A stretch of 10,162 bases of DNA from Pseudarthrobacter sp. (GCA_013362385.1 JABFWC010000184.1:1-10162); one strand, 5' to 3'; positions 1 through 6,365 are shown, counted from the stretch's first letter. The notes: generated by a model not told the origin, from the letters alone. Numbers and translations: made by a program.

Positions 1-1
1 A

Positions 2-469
2 TCTATCAGCAATGTCAGGTTCGAGGCCCGCGACATGACGGCGCCGGGGACGGGTGCCGCGCTGGCGGCCGGCATGGCGGACGACGGCGGTGCCAACGTT
101 TTCATCCGGGGCGTGCTCCATGTGCTGGAGACCGCGGACCAGCTGGCACTCGTCAGGAACTTGCAGGCCCTCGCAGGGTCGCGGGGAGCGGTCTTCATGG
201 CGGAAACCAACTTCCAGGGCAACCCGCTGGAATACGTTTCCCACCTTGGGGCGACCGCCCGCGGCATCCCGGCGCCCCTGGAGCTGGCCATCCGCGGGCT
301 GCCAATGCCCGGCCACTTCGGTCCCGACGAACGCCGGAAGGTGTTCCCGCCGTCGGCCTGGGAGCTGCTTGAAGACGGCGATGTTGTCATCCGGACCAAC
401 CCGGTGACCGGCGTCCCGGGCCAGGACCGGGTGCCCGGCTACTACGCGGTGGTCCGGCCGCGGACCTAG
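2..469 (+). CDS. Class I SAM-dependent methyltransferase, C-terminal part (truncated by window edge)
   Basis: The frame is open from base 2, so the true start lies left of the window; about 155 codons are visible. The first residues (SISNVRFEARDM) look like the V-x-F-x-x-x-D strand of a Rossmann methyltransferase, where the acidic residue helps define the SAM pocket. Next comes NVFIRGVLHVLE, the usual 'hydrophobic strand then VLH' segment of motif IV, and a helix leading to GAVFMAETN, the motif VI strand. The C-terminal third (GHFGPDERRKVFPPSAWELLEDGD) resembles the segment before the last beta hairpin. The expected reaction is methyl transfer from SAM to an unknown substrate. The ATG at 35 is not the start, because conserved sequence continues upstream of it. 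The gene closes with TAG and is followed by a possible hairpin. The fold is fairly sure; the substrate cannot be told. Confidence 0.75.
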   Translation, partial: SISNVRFEARDMTAPGTGAALAAGMADDGGANVFIRGVLHVLETADQLALVRNLQALAGSRGAVFMAETNFQGNPLEYVSHLGATARGIPAPLELAIRGLPMPGHFGPDERRKVFPPSAWELLEDGDVVIRTNPVTGVPGQDRVPGYYAVVRPRT

Positions 470-470
470 C

Positions 471-504
471 GGTGCCCGCCGTGGCGTGGGGAGGCGGGGA
501 CACC
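471..504 (+). terminator. Possible hairpin after the methyltransferase gene
   Basis: GGTG-CCCGCC at 471-480 can pair with GGCGGG-(GA)-CACC at 493-504, giving 10 base pairs with a two-base bulge and a 12-base loop. It begins two bases after the stop codon, where a terminator would sit. There is no T-run behind it, so it is at best a non-canonical terminator, as is common in high-GC actinobacteria. Confidence 0.35.
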
Positions 505-568
505 GTGGCCGGTACCTGCAGAACCACATGGTTCCCCGCACACTCCCGCCGCTGGACCCCTGCGCCCC

Positions 569-599
569 TTGACAGGGGCCCGGACCCGGAGGCTACATG
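569..599 (+). promoter_or_regulatory. Candidate promoter for the 639 gene
   Basis: A perfect TTGACA (569-574) is followed after 19 bases by TACATG (594-599), a plausible though long-spaced -10. Transcription would begin around 605-608, inside the palindrome at 600-613, with a leader of about 30 bases before the GTG at 639. The -35 box lies inside a perfect inverted repeat, GCCCCT-TGAC-AGGGGC (564-579), which may be chance in GC-rich sequence or a further regulatory structure. The spacer is longer than the usual 16-18, so confidence is modest. Confidence 0.4.
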
Positions 600-620
600 G
601 TAAGTAGACTTACTAAGTAG
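600..620. promoter_or_regulatory. AT-rich palindromic element (candidate operator) upstream of the 639 gene
   Basis: GTAAGT-AG-ACTTAC (600-613) is a perfect 6+6 palindrome. It overlaps a second one, ACTTA-C-TAAGT (608-618), and TAAGTAG is directly repeated at 601-607 and 614-620. Such AT-rich symmetry stands out in this GC-rich background. It lies just downstream of the candidate -10, where a repressor would block initiation. Related 14-mers occur at 5315-5328 and 5339-5352. The binding protein is not in the window and I do not recognise the motif with certainty. Confidence 0.45.
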
Positions 621-638
621 CAGGGAAAGGACGGTGCC

Positions 639-1088
639 GTGACGCAGGACAAGGGTAACAACACCGGCGAAAACGAAAAGCGTGGCGATGGCGAGGGCCT
701 GGGGTCTGGCCCCGAGGGCGGAAAGATCCGCCAGGGGCCGGAGTCCTCAAAATCATTGAAGTACTCACAGGAGGTCACCTCCACCGAGGATGAACCGGAG
801 CGGGAGGGCCGCAGCCTGGCCACAACCCACCACGAGGTCATCCGGCAATGGGCCGAGGAGCGCAAGGGCGTCCCGGCCACCGTGGAGGGCACCGAGCATG
901 GCGACCACCTGGGGGTGCTGCGCATCGACTTTGGCGGCAACGACGACAAGCTCCGCCACATCAGCTGGGAGGAATGGTTTGACACCTTCGACTCCCGGAA
1001 ACTGAATTTCATCTACCAGGAACAACGCAGCGACGGCACCCAGTCAAACTTCTTCCGGTTGGAGAACCCCAACCGCGAAGACGCCTGA
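639..1088 (+). CDS. Small hydrophilic protein with the domain often mislabelled '1,4-alpha-glucan branching enzyme'
   Basis: This 149-residue protein starts at GTG 639, with a strong AGGGAAAGGA ribosome-binding site just upstream. Residues 1-58 are charged, glycine-rich and probably disordered. Residues 60-145 match a small domain common in proteobacteria and actinobacteria. It is recognisable by TTHHEVIRQWAEER (62-75), the PATV-x-GTE turn (79-85), LRIDF (94-98), the ISWEEWFDTFD segment (108-118), and LNFIYQE followed by SNFFRL (122-141). Databases often call stand-alone copies 'branching enzyme', but the protein is far too small and has no GH13 catalytic barrel, so that name is unsupported. 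It probably acts as a small binding or stress protein; its function is unknown. An AT-rich palindrome in its promoter links it to the 5222-5465 divergent region. The domain family assignment rests on recalled sequence pattern. Confidence 0.75.
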   Translation: MTQDKGNNTGENEKRGDGEGLGSGPEGGKIRQGPESSKSLKYSQEVTSTEDEPEREGRSLATTHHEVIRQWAEERKGVPATVEGTEHGDHLGVLRIDFGGNDDKLRHISWEEWFDTFDSRKLNFIYQEQRSDGTQSNFFRLENPNREDA

Positions 1089-1140
1089 GCCGCACCACCC
1101 CCAACCTTCGTGCAGGGACGCCGGGCCACCCCCGCCGTCC

Positions 1141-1161
1141 TTCAGCCGACCGTTGGCTGAA
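1141..1161 (+). terminator. Hairpin between the 639 and 1179 genes
   Basis: TTCAGCC (1141-1147) and GGCTGAA (1155-1161) form a perfect 7-bp stem. It extends by a G-U pair, leaving a 5-base loop. There is no T-run behind it, and it sits only 17 bases before the ATG at 1179. It could therefore be a weak terminator for the 639 gene, or a leader structure acting on translation of the 1179 gene. Confidence 0.4.
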
Positions 1162-1178
1162 CACCTACAGGAACTACC

Positions 1179-1634
1179 ATGAGCAACCTCATCCCATCCG
1201 GCGCACTTCGCCGGATGCTGCTGCCGCCCACCTACGGCCGGCATGTCACTCCCGCCAGCGAGTTCACCATCCTCTCGGTGGAGGTCTGGGCTTCGGGGCT
1301 GGTGGTCAACGTCCACTTGGCGTCCGAGGGCGGACCCGCGCCCCGCCTGACGCTTGAGGACCACTTTGGCACCCAGTATTCGCTGCAGGAGTCAGCGGTT
1401 GTGGATTCGCGGAACCTGCAGGTGTTCACCCCGTCGGTGCCCCCGGGCACCAGGAGCCTCACCATCCGGGCGTCGGACGACCCCGGCCGTCCCGTGGTGA
1501 CCTTCGCAGTGCCGCTGATGGCAGTTCCGGATGCACCTCCCGTCGCCGCCGTGCCGGATGCCCCTGCCGCGCGGGAAGCGGGCGGCCGGTCGGGTGAGGG
1601 GCCGTATGAGCCGGAACTCCGCCGACCAGCTTGA
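1179..1634 (+). CDS. Hypothetical protein, probable beta-sandwich (Ig-like) domain
   Basis: I do not recognise a named family. The 151-residue protein starts at ATG 1179 with an ACAGGAAC ribosome-binding site. It has no signal peptide or membrane helix. Residues 28-113 alternate short hydrophobic strands and turns: FTILSVEVW, LVVNVHL, LTLEDHFGTQYSL, LQVFTPSVPPGTRSLTIRASD and VVTFAVPL. The pattern of 'D-x-x-GT-x-Y' followed by 'F-x-P-x-x-PPGTRSLTI' recurs in uncharacterised actinobacterial proteins and suggests a compact beta-sandwich. The tail (114-151) is Pro/Ala-rich with a short repeat of VPDAP and is probably disordered. The stop lies only 19 bases before the SDR start at 1654, so the two are likely co-transcribed. 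The fold is an inference; no function can be given. Confidence 0.65.
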   Translation: MSNLIPSGALRRMLLPPTYGRHVTPASEFTILSVEVWASGLVVNVHLASEGGPAPRLTLEDHFGTQYSLQESAVVDSRNLQVFTPSVPPGTRSLTIRASDDPGRPVVTFAVPLMAVPDAPPVAAVPDAPAAREAGGRSGEGPYEPELRRPA

Positions 1635-1653
1635 CCGACTGAAAGGCCACACC

Positions 1654-2463
1654 ATGCCAGACACCAGTAAGTTCGCGCCCACCACCGCCATTGTCACCGG
1701 CTCGGATTCGGGGATCGGGAAAGCCACCGCCGTCGCCCTTGCCCGGGCGGGGATGGACGTGGGCGTCACCTGGCATTCCGACAAGGCAGGGGCCGAAGCG
1801 ACGGCGGAAGAGATCCGCAGCCTGGGCCGCAAGGCGGTGGTCCGGCAATTGGACACCGCCGAGCTGAGGGCAGCGGCCGGGGTGATCGACGGGCTTGCGG
1901 ACGAACTGGGCGGCGTGGACGTCTTCGTCAACAACGCCGGCACGGGTGAGGGCACCAAGTTCCTGGACCTGGACCTCGACGGTTGGATGCGTACCCTGGA
2001 CACCAACCTCAACGGAGCCTTCGTGTGCCTGCAGGCTGCGGCCCGGCGCATGGTGAAGGCGGGCAAGGGCGGCAGGCTCATAGCGGTGTCCAGCGTGCAC
2101 GAGTTCCAGCCCCGGGTGGGGTCATCCGCCTATGACGCCTCCAAGCACGGACTGGGCGGGCTGATGAAGACCCTGGCTCTGGAACTGGGCGCCGACGGCA
2201 TCACCGCCAACACCGTGGCGCCCGGCGAGATTGCCACCCCGATGACCGGGCAGGAGGACCAGGATCCGACGACGACGGAGCGGCCCGGTGTGCCGCTGGG
2301 CCGCCCCGGGAACGCCTGGGAAATCGCCAACGTCATCGCCTTCCTCGCCTCCGCCCAGTCCAGTTACGTGAATGGAGCGGCGTGGGTGGTTGACGGCGGA
2401 ATGCTGCAGATGGGACCGCAGGCGGGATCCCACATCACCAGCAACGGCTGGCGTGAGGCCTAG
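1654..2463 (+). CDS. Short-chain dehydrogenase/reductase (SDR), classical type
   Basis: The gene encodes a 269-residue NAD(P)-dependent oxidoreductase, the usual length for classical SDRs. The cofactor motif TGSDSGIG is at residues 15-22, NNAG at 93-96, and the catalytic Asn is probably N118 in DTNLNG. The Ser-Tyr-Lys triad is S147, Y160 and K164 (YDASK). The PG motif in APGEIATPM and the C-terminal VDGGMLQMGPQAGSH segment fit the glucose-1-dehydrogenase-like branch; the actual substrate is unknown. The ATG at 1654 is chosen because GAAAGG lies 7 bases upstream and the cofactor motif then begins near residue 15, as expected. An in-frame extension back to 1531 is possible but would overlap the preceding gene by over 100 bases and add unrelated sequence. 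The gene is probably in an operon with 1179-1634. Confidence 0.9.
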   Translation: MPDTSKFAPTTAIVTGSDSGIGKATAVALARAGMDVGVTWHSDKAGAEATAEEIRSLGRKAVVRQLDTAELRAAAGVIDGLADELGGVDVFVNNAGTGEGTKFLDLDLDGWMRTLDTNLNGAFVCLQAAARRMVKAGKGGRLIAVSSVHEFQPRVGSSAYDASKHGLGGLMKTLALELGADGITANTVAPGEIATPMTGQEDQDPTTTERPGVPLGRPGNAWEIANVIAFLASAQSSYVNGAAWVVDGGMLQMGPQAGSHITSNGWREA

Positions 2464-2554
2464 CCCGGGTCACGGGTTGGAAGGGCGGTAGCGGTCCGTC
2501 CGCATGGCGGAGCAGGCAAACGCTTTCCTGCCGCGGACTGGCATGATGGAGCCC

Positions 2555-3679
2555 ATGCGCATTCTTATCGCTCCGGACAAGTTCAAGGGCTCCCTCACCG
2601 CGGCCGAGGCCGCCGCGGCAATGGCGGAAGGCGCGCTGCGCGTGTACCCCGATGCCGTCACCACCCAGTTCCCCATTGCCGACGGCGGTGAGGGCACGCT
2701 GGAGGCGGCGGTGGCGGCCGGCTACGAGGAACGGCTGAACGCGGTGGTGGGTCCGATCCTGGCGCCCACAGGTGCCGCCTGGGCAGTCCACAAGGCCGAC
2801 GACGGCAAAGTCACCGCGGTCATTGAAACCGCGCAGGCCTCCGGCCTGGCGGACATGGAACCCACTCCCGCCAATGCGCTGCGGGCCCACTCCTATGGCT
2901 GCGGGCAGCTGATCGCCGCGGCCCTTGATGCCGGAGCCACCGAAATCGTGCTGGGGCTTGGCGGCTCGGCCATGACGGACGGCGGCAGCGGCGCCCTGCG
3001 CGCCCTCGGCCTGAAGCCCCTCGATTCCACCGGAAACGTGGTGCCGCTCGGCGGCGGAGTGCTGGCGGACATCGTTTCGCTGGACACCAGCGAATTGGAC
3101 CCGCGCCTGGCCGCAACGACTTTCCGGATCGCCGTCGATGTCCGCAACCCGCTCTACGGGCCATCCGGCGCCGCCCACGTCTTCGCGCCGCAGAAGGGCG
3201 CGGATCAGGAGGGCGAGGAACTGCTCGACGCCGGCCTGCGCAACTGGTCATCCATCCTGCGGGAAACGACCGGCCGGGACGTGAACGTCCCGGGGGCAGG
3301 CGCCGCCGGCGGCTTCCCGGCGTCGTTCCTCGCCTTCACCAACGCCACCCTGGAAGGCGGCTTTGCGCTGGTGGCCGGCCTGACCGGCCTGGCCGGCCAG
3401 CTCGCCGGAGCGGACCTGGTGATCACAGGAGAAGGTTCCATGGATTCCCAGTCGCTCACCGGCAAGGCGCCCATCGCGCTCGCAGATGCTGCCAGGGAAC
3501 TCGGCATCCCGGTCATCGTGGTGGCCGGCCGGATCCTCGTGACCCTCGATGACCTGGCCGCGCACGGCGTGGTGGCCGCCGCGCAACTGCTGGACGTCGC
3601 GGCCAGCCCGGAGGACGCTGTCGCGAATGCGGGAACGTACCTGGCGCGGGCGACCAGCCAGGTGCTCGAAGGCGCCTAG
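2555..3679 (+). CDS. Glycerate 2-kinase (GarK/GlxK family)
   Basis: This is a cytoplasmic kinase converting D-glycerate and ATP to 2-phosphoglycerate, feeding glyoxylate, glycerate or photorespiratory-type carbon into lower glycolysis. It has 374 residues against a family norm of about 380. Family signatures are all present: APDKFKGSLTAAEAA (6-20), PIADGGEGT (40-48), GLGGSAMTDGGSGA (134-147), VDVRNPLYGPSGAA-x-VFAPQKGA (194-216), GAGAAGG (247-253) and GEGSMDSQSLTGKAP (292-306). ATG 2555 is chosen because the protein then begins directly with MRILIAPDKF; the earlier in-frame ATGs at 2504, 2543 and 2546 would add an unconserved leader. The 91-base gap after the SDR allows its own promoter or read-through. 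Its stop overlaps the stop of the convergent membrane-protein gene. Confidence 0.93.
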   Translation: MRILIAPDKFKGSLTAAEAAAAMAEGALRVYPDAVTTQFPIADGGEGTLEAAVAAGYEERLNAVVGPILAPTGAAWAVHKADDGKVTAVIETAQASGLADMEPTPANALRAHSYGCGQLIAAALDAGATEIVLGLGGSAMTDGGSGALRALGLKPLDSTGNVVPLGGGVLADIVSLDTSELDPRLAATTFRIAVDVRNPLYGPSGAAHVFAPQKGADQEGEELLDAGLRNWSSILRETTGRDVNVPGAGAAGGFPASFLAFTNATLEGGFALVAGLTGLAGQLAGADLVITGEGSMDSQSLTGKAPIALADAARELGIPVIVVAGRILVTLDDLAAHGVVAAAQLLDVAASPEDAVANAGTYLARATSQVLEGA

Positions 3680-4002
3680 CCGACGATGGTGGTGTTGCGG
3701 CGGCGGCGGAAGATCAGGATCGCGATCACCACCAGGACTGCGATGCCAGCGATGACCCACGGCGCGTAGTTAAGGCGCGTCGATTCGTTCTGTGCCGATT
3801 CGCCCGTGCCCGGATTGGCGGGGCCGGTGGATGCGGTGTCGCCCGGAGACGGCGTGGGGGAGGTTGCCAGAACGGCCTGCGCCGGAACGGCCTGGAGAGC
3901 CGCGGAGCCTGCCGCTGGCGCGGGGCCCGCGGCGACGGCGGGCAGGGCGGGTGCAGCCAGGAGCAGCAATGCCAGAAGGACGGTTCGGGCAAGGGTTCGC
4001 AT
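3676..4002 (-). CDS. Small secreted or membrane-anchored protein: signal peptide, Pro/Ala/Thr linker, C-terminal helix
   Basis: The gene encodes 108 residues of unrecognised family. Residues 1-25 form a classic signal peptide: positive MRTLAR, then a Leu/Ala core, ending in AVAA. Residues 26-76 are rich in Ala, Pro, Thr, Ser and Gly and are probably an extracytoplasmic linker. Residues 81-98 form one membrane helix, followed by RRRR (99-102), a stop-transfer signal. The layout suggests a type I membrane protein with its short tail inside the cell. There is no LPXTG box. The start at 4002 is chosen over the ATG at 4017 because AGGAGA (4009-4014) is placed correctly for 4002 and overlaps codons of the longer reading. 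It follows the DUF6766 gene after 28 bases, so co-transcription is likely. Its stop overlaps that of the glycerate kinase by 4 bases. Confidence 0.75.
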   Translation of the reverse strand: MRTLARTVLLALLLLAAPALPAVAAGPAPAAGSAALQAVPAQAVLATSPTPSPGDTASTGPANPGTGESAQNESTRLNYAPWVIAGIAVLVVIAILIFRRRRNTTIVG

Positions 4003-4030
4003 ACAGTTTCTCCTCATGGTCAACCGGGCC

Positions 4031-4693
4031 TCAGGCCCCGGTCTCGTAGTGGGGTTCTGCGACAGGCTTCGATTCCGGGGACCCCTTTTCCCGGAGGTAG
4101 ACCGAGGCGCCCACCAGGACGGCGACGGCCAGGAATTCGCTTTGCCAGTTCTGGAAGGACTCGAACCAGAAACGGCTCGTGCCCAGATACTGCAGGAAGC
4201 TGATGGTGGACTCGCCGTGGCTTTGCTGGTCCTGGTTGTATTCGTCCACGCCGCCCGCGGCGTGCAAGAGGAACGAGGCCAGGAACAGCACGAAGAACAT
4301 GATCGACAAGGAGTGCTCGTAGAGCTTGAGAGCGGCACCGCCGCGCCGCGCCGGCCATGGTGATGCAGGGCTGATCCTGGCGTCGCGGGGATCCTCGTCC
4401 TGGGGCGCCTTCCGGCCCATGGGCTTGGATTCGGACGACCCCTTCTGGAACAGGAACACCGTCAGGACCACGTACATGGCCATCTGCAGGAACTCGGACT
4501 CCCAGTTTTCGAATGTTGCCTCCACGAAGGCGCCGGTGGTGAGGAACTCGAACACCGAGACTGCCGGCTCCCCGTGGGCCTGCTGGTCCTCGCTGTAGGA
4601 CGCGGCCCCGGAGAGGACCATGCCGACGAAGAACACCAGGAACAGCCCCAGGTTCGCCAGCAGCAGCCCGTGTTCCTTAGCCCATTTACGCAT
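4031..4693 (-). CDS. DUF6766 family membrane protein with internal duplication
   Basis: This 220-residue integral membrane protein has four likely helices (about 9-29, 66-82, 128-147 and 186-200). It is made of two homologous halves. Half 1 has EDQQAHGE (35-42), NWESEFLQ (63-70) and KGSSESKP (84-91). Half 2 has QDQQSHGE (154-161), NWQSEFLA (182-189) and KGSPESKP (203-210). The halves are joined by a charged linker (about 93-121). This pattern matches my memory of DUF6766, a family without known function. The conserved DQQ-x-HGE loop between the helices of each half may be a functional polar site. The start at 4693 has an ideal AAGGAG ribosome-binding site that overlaps the stop of the DUF6328 gene, so translational coupling is likely. 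Confidence 0.85.
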   Translation of the reverse strand: MRKWAKEHGLLLANLGLFLVFFVGMVLSGAASYSEDQQAHGEPAVSVFEFLTTGAFVEATFENWESEFLQMAMYVVLTVFLFQKGSSESKPMGRKAPQDEDPRDARISPASPWPARRGGAALKLYEHSLSIMFFVLFLASFLLHAAGGVDEYNQDQQSHGESTISFLQYLGTSRFWFESFQNWQSEFLAVAVLVGASVYLREKGSPESKPVAEPHYETGA

Positions 4694-4696
4694 GAT

Positions 4697-5221
4697 CTAC
4701 TCCTTGTCCGGCAACGGCGATGAGTGGTTCTTGTCGTTGGCCCGCTTGTTCAGGTGCAACGGCACGAACACCAGCAGCACCACCATGACGCCCAGCAGCG
4801 CGCCGCCCGCGGTCAATCCCCCTTCGCGGCCGGCGGCCACGTCGAACACCAAGGCGGCGGTCCCGGCGCTCAGCAGCGCGATTCCCCCCAGCGCGATCTT
4901 GGTGATCGAATCCGCGCTGGAAACCAGCGTTTCCTTGAGGCGCTTCCGGAACAGCCGGCGGTGCACGCTGACGGGCAGGAGGATGAACGCCGTGGTCAAG
5001 GCGGCGATCCCCACATTGGTGAGGTACAGGTTGACCTGGAAACCGTCCAGCTTTTCAAACCGCTGCTGGAAAGGAAGCGTCAGCAGGAAACCGGCCAGGA
5101 TCTGCACCCCGGTCTGCAGGACACGCAGTTCCTGCAGGAGCTCCGCCCAGTTGCGGTCCATTTGTTCCTCGCGGGTCTCATTGCGTCCCGTCCTGCCCGT
5201 GTAGTCCTCCACGTCCGACAT
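4697..5221 (-). CDS. DUF6328 family four-helix membrane protein
   Basis: The gene encodes 174 residues. A charged N-terminus (1-26) leads into ELLQELRVLQTGVQIL (27-42), the signature of DUF6328, an uncharacterised actinobacterial family. Helices are expected at about 36-50, 65-85, 107-127 and 136-157, with conserved LPF-x-x-RF (49-55) and HRRLFRKR (87-94) in the loops. The tail (158-174) is hydrophilic. The start at 5221 has AAGGAGG immediately upstream. The gene is first in a likely three-gene set with DUF6766 (gap of 3 bases) and the small anchored protein. It is divergent from the stress-type SDR at 5466, with shared palindromes between them, which hints at a joint stress response. The molecular role is unknown. 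Confidence 0.85.
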   Translation of the reverse strand: MSDVEDYTGRTGRNETREEQMDRNWAELLQELRVLQTGVQILAGFLLTLPFQQRFEKLDGFQVNLYLTNVGIAALTTAFILLPVSVHRRLFRKRLKETLVSSADSITKIALGGIALLSAGTAALVFDVAAGREGGLTAGGALLGVMVVLLVFVPLHLNKRANDKNHSSPLPDKE

Positions 5222-5270
5222 GGCCCTCCTTCCTGGTGCTTACGGCCTCCGTCTTCTTTCTACTCCCCCC

Positions 5271-5276
5271 GTACCC
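5271..5276 (-). promoter_or_regulatory. Weak GGGTAC -10-like box for the DUF6328 set
   Basis: On the minus strand GGGTAC lies about 50 bases before the start at 5221. This is the -10 style of SigB/SigF-type stress promoters. A GTTT -35 at the correct distance is missing (the nearest GTTT is only 2 bases away), so this is a weak call. Confidence 0.2.
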
Positions 5277-5314
5277 AGAAACAAGGCTGTCCGTTGCGCG
5301 TCCGGCAACATTTG

Positions 5315-5355
5315 ATAAGTTTACTGATCATTGGTGGTGTTAGTGGACTTAGTCC
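5315..5355. promoter_or_regulatory. Two palindromic elements in the divergent intergenic region (candidate operators)
   Basis: ATAAGT-TT-ACTGAT (5315-5328) and GTTAGT-GG-ACTTAG (5339-5352) share the form of the perfect palindrome at 600-613, with about 9 of 14 and 11 of 14 positions identical to it. Their centres are 24 bp apart. The second runs into an exact palindrome, GGACT-T-AGTCC (5345-5355). They form the most AT-rich patch of the 5222-5465 region. Placed between the DUF6328 gene (start 5221) and the SDR gene (start 5466), they could control both directions. The regulator is unknown. Confidence 0.45.
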
Positions 5356-5465
5356 TGCGGCCGGGATAGCTTCGAAGGGTCGGCGCACGGGCGCTGCTTC
5401 CACCGACACGGGCCATCCGGCACAGGTGAATCGAACACTGGTCAACCGACACAGGCAGGCGGACT

Positions 5466-6365
5466 ATGAGCGACAGGGACAAGCAGACAGACCAGCCCAA
5501 GGACCCGAGGGGCGGGTACCATGCGGGTCCGTTCCCGGAGCAGGAACAAAAGCAGCCCGGCCTGACCGCGCCAATGGACCCCAGGCCCGACCACGGCGAA
5601 CTCAGCTATGAAGGGCACGGCAAGCTGGACGGCAAGGCTGCCCTGATCACCGGCGGAGACTCGGGCATCGGCAAGGCAACGGCCATCGCCTTTGCCAGGG
5701 AAGGGGCCGACGTCGCGATTTCCTACCTTCCGGAGGAGGAAGACGACGCCCGGGACACCGCCGAATGGATCCGGAAGACGGGCCGGCGCGCCCTGCTGCT
5801 GCCGGGGGACGGCCGCCAAGAGGACTTCAGCACCGGCATCGTGGAGCAGACGGTCTCGGAGTTCGGCCGCCTCGACGTGCTGGTACTGAACGCGGCGTAC
5901 CAGAAAAACCGCGAAAGCCTGGAGACCCTCCCCACGGAGGAGTTCGACCGGGTGTTCCGGACCAACCTCTATTCCTTGCTGTGGAGCGCCCGGGCGGCGG
6001 TACCGCACCTCAAGGCCGGGGCTTCCATCATCACCACGGCCTCGATCCAGGCGTTCAACCCCTCTCCGGGGCTGATCGACTACGCCATGACCAAAGCGGC
6101 GCAGGTGGCCTTCACCAAAGCCCTGGCCCAGGAACTCGGCCCCAAGGGAATCCGCGTCAACGCCGTGGCTCCCGGGCCTATCTGGACGCCGCTGATCCCG
6201 GCCACCGAGTGGCCGGACAAGTTGCCCAAGTTCGGCCAGGACACCCCGTTGGAGCGTGCCGGCCAGCCCGCGGAGCTCGCGGCAGCCTACGTGCTGCTCG
6301 CCTCCGAAGACGGCTCGTACATCTCCGGCGCGGTCCTTCCCGTCACCGGCGGCAAGGGGCTCTAA
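5466..6365 (+). CDS. SDR oxidoreductase of the general-stress type (YghA/GSP39-like)
   Basis: This 299-residue NAD(P)-dependent oxidoreductase has the roughly 50-residue hydrophilic N-terminal extension typical of the YghA/YhdF/GSP39 group, here ending in HGKLDGKAALITGG. The cofactor motif TGGDSGIG is at residues 62-69. NAAY (142-145) replaces the classical NNAG, as is usual in this group, whose members often read NNAA. The catalytic set is N168, S193, Y206 and K210 (YAMTK). PGPIWTPLIP (236-245) and the C-terminal PVTGGKG are family features. Substrates of this group are poorly defined (aldehydes, sugars); several relatives are induced by general stress. The ATG at 5466 has only a weak AGGCGG site. 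The next gene follows after 48 bases and is probably co-transcribed. Confidence 0.9.
   Translation: MSDRDKQTDQPKDPRGGYHAGPFPEQEQKQPGLTAPMDPRPDHGELSYEGHGKLDGKAALITGGDSGIGKATAIAFAREGADVAISYLPEEEDDARDTAEWIRKTGRRALLLPGDGRQEDFSTGIVEQTVSEFGRLDVLVLNAAYQKNRESLETLPTEEFDRVFRTNLYSLLWSARAAVPHLKAGASIITTASIQAFNPSPGLIDYAMTKAAQVAFTKALAQELGPKGIRVNAVAPGPIWTPLIPATEWPDKLPKFGQDTPLERAGQPAELAAAYVLLASEDGSYISGAVLPVTGGKGL

Noticed and set aside
639..1088. Annotation as 1,4-alpha-glucan branching enzyme
   Set aside because: Branching enzymes have 600-700 residues with a GH13 barrel. This product has 149 residues and no catalytic motifs; the label is a known database artefact for this small domain.
1531..2463. Longer SDR reading starting at 1531
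   Set aside because: It would overlap the 1179-1634 gene, lacks a good ribosome-binding site, and adds 41 residues not expected before an SDR cofactor motif.
2504..3679. Longer glycerate kinase reading starting at 2504
   Set aside because: The family begins with M-R/K-I-hydrophobic-APD-x-FK, matched exactly from 2555; the extra 17 residues look like intergenic sequence.
3676..4002. Sortase-anchored surface protein
   Set aside because: The C-terminus has a membrane helix and arginines, but no LPXTG-like box precedes them.
5271..5276. Firm SigB/SigF-type stress promoter before the DUF6328 gene
   Set aside because: GGGTAC is present on the minus strand, but no GTTT -35 at about 12-17 bases upstream; kept only as a weak feature.
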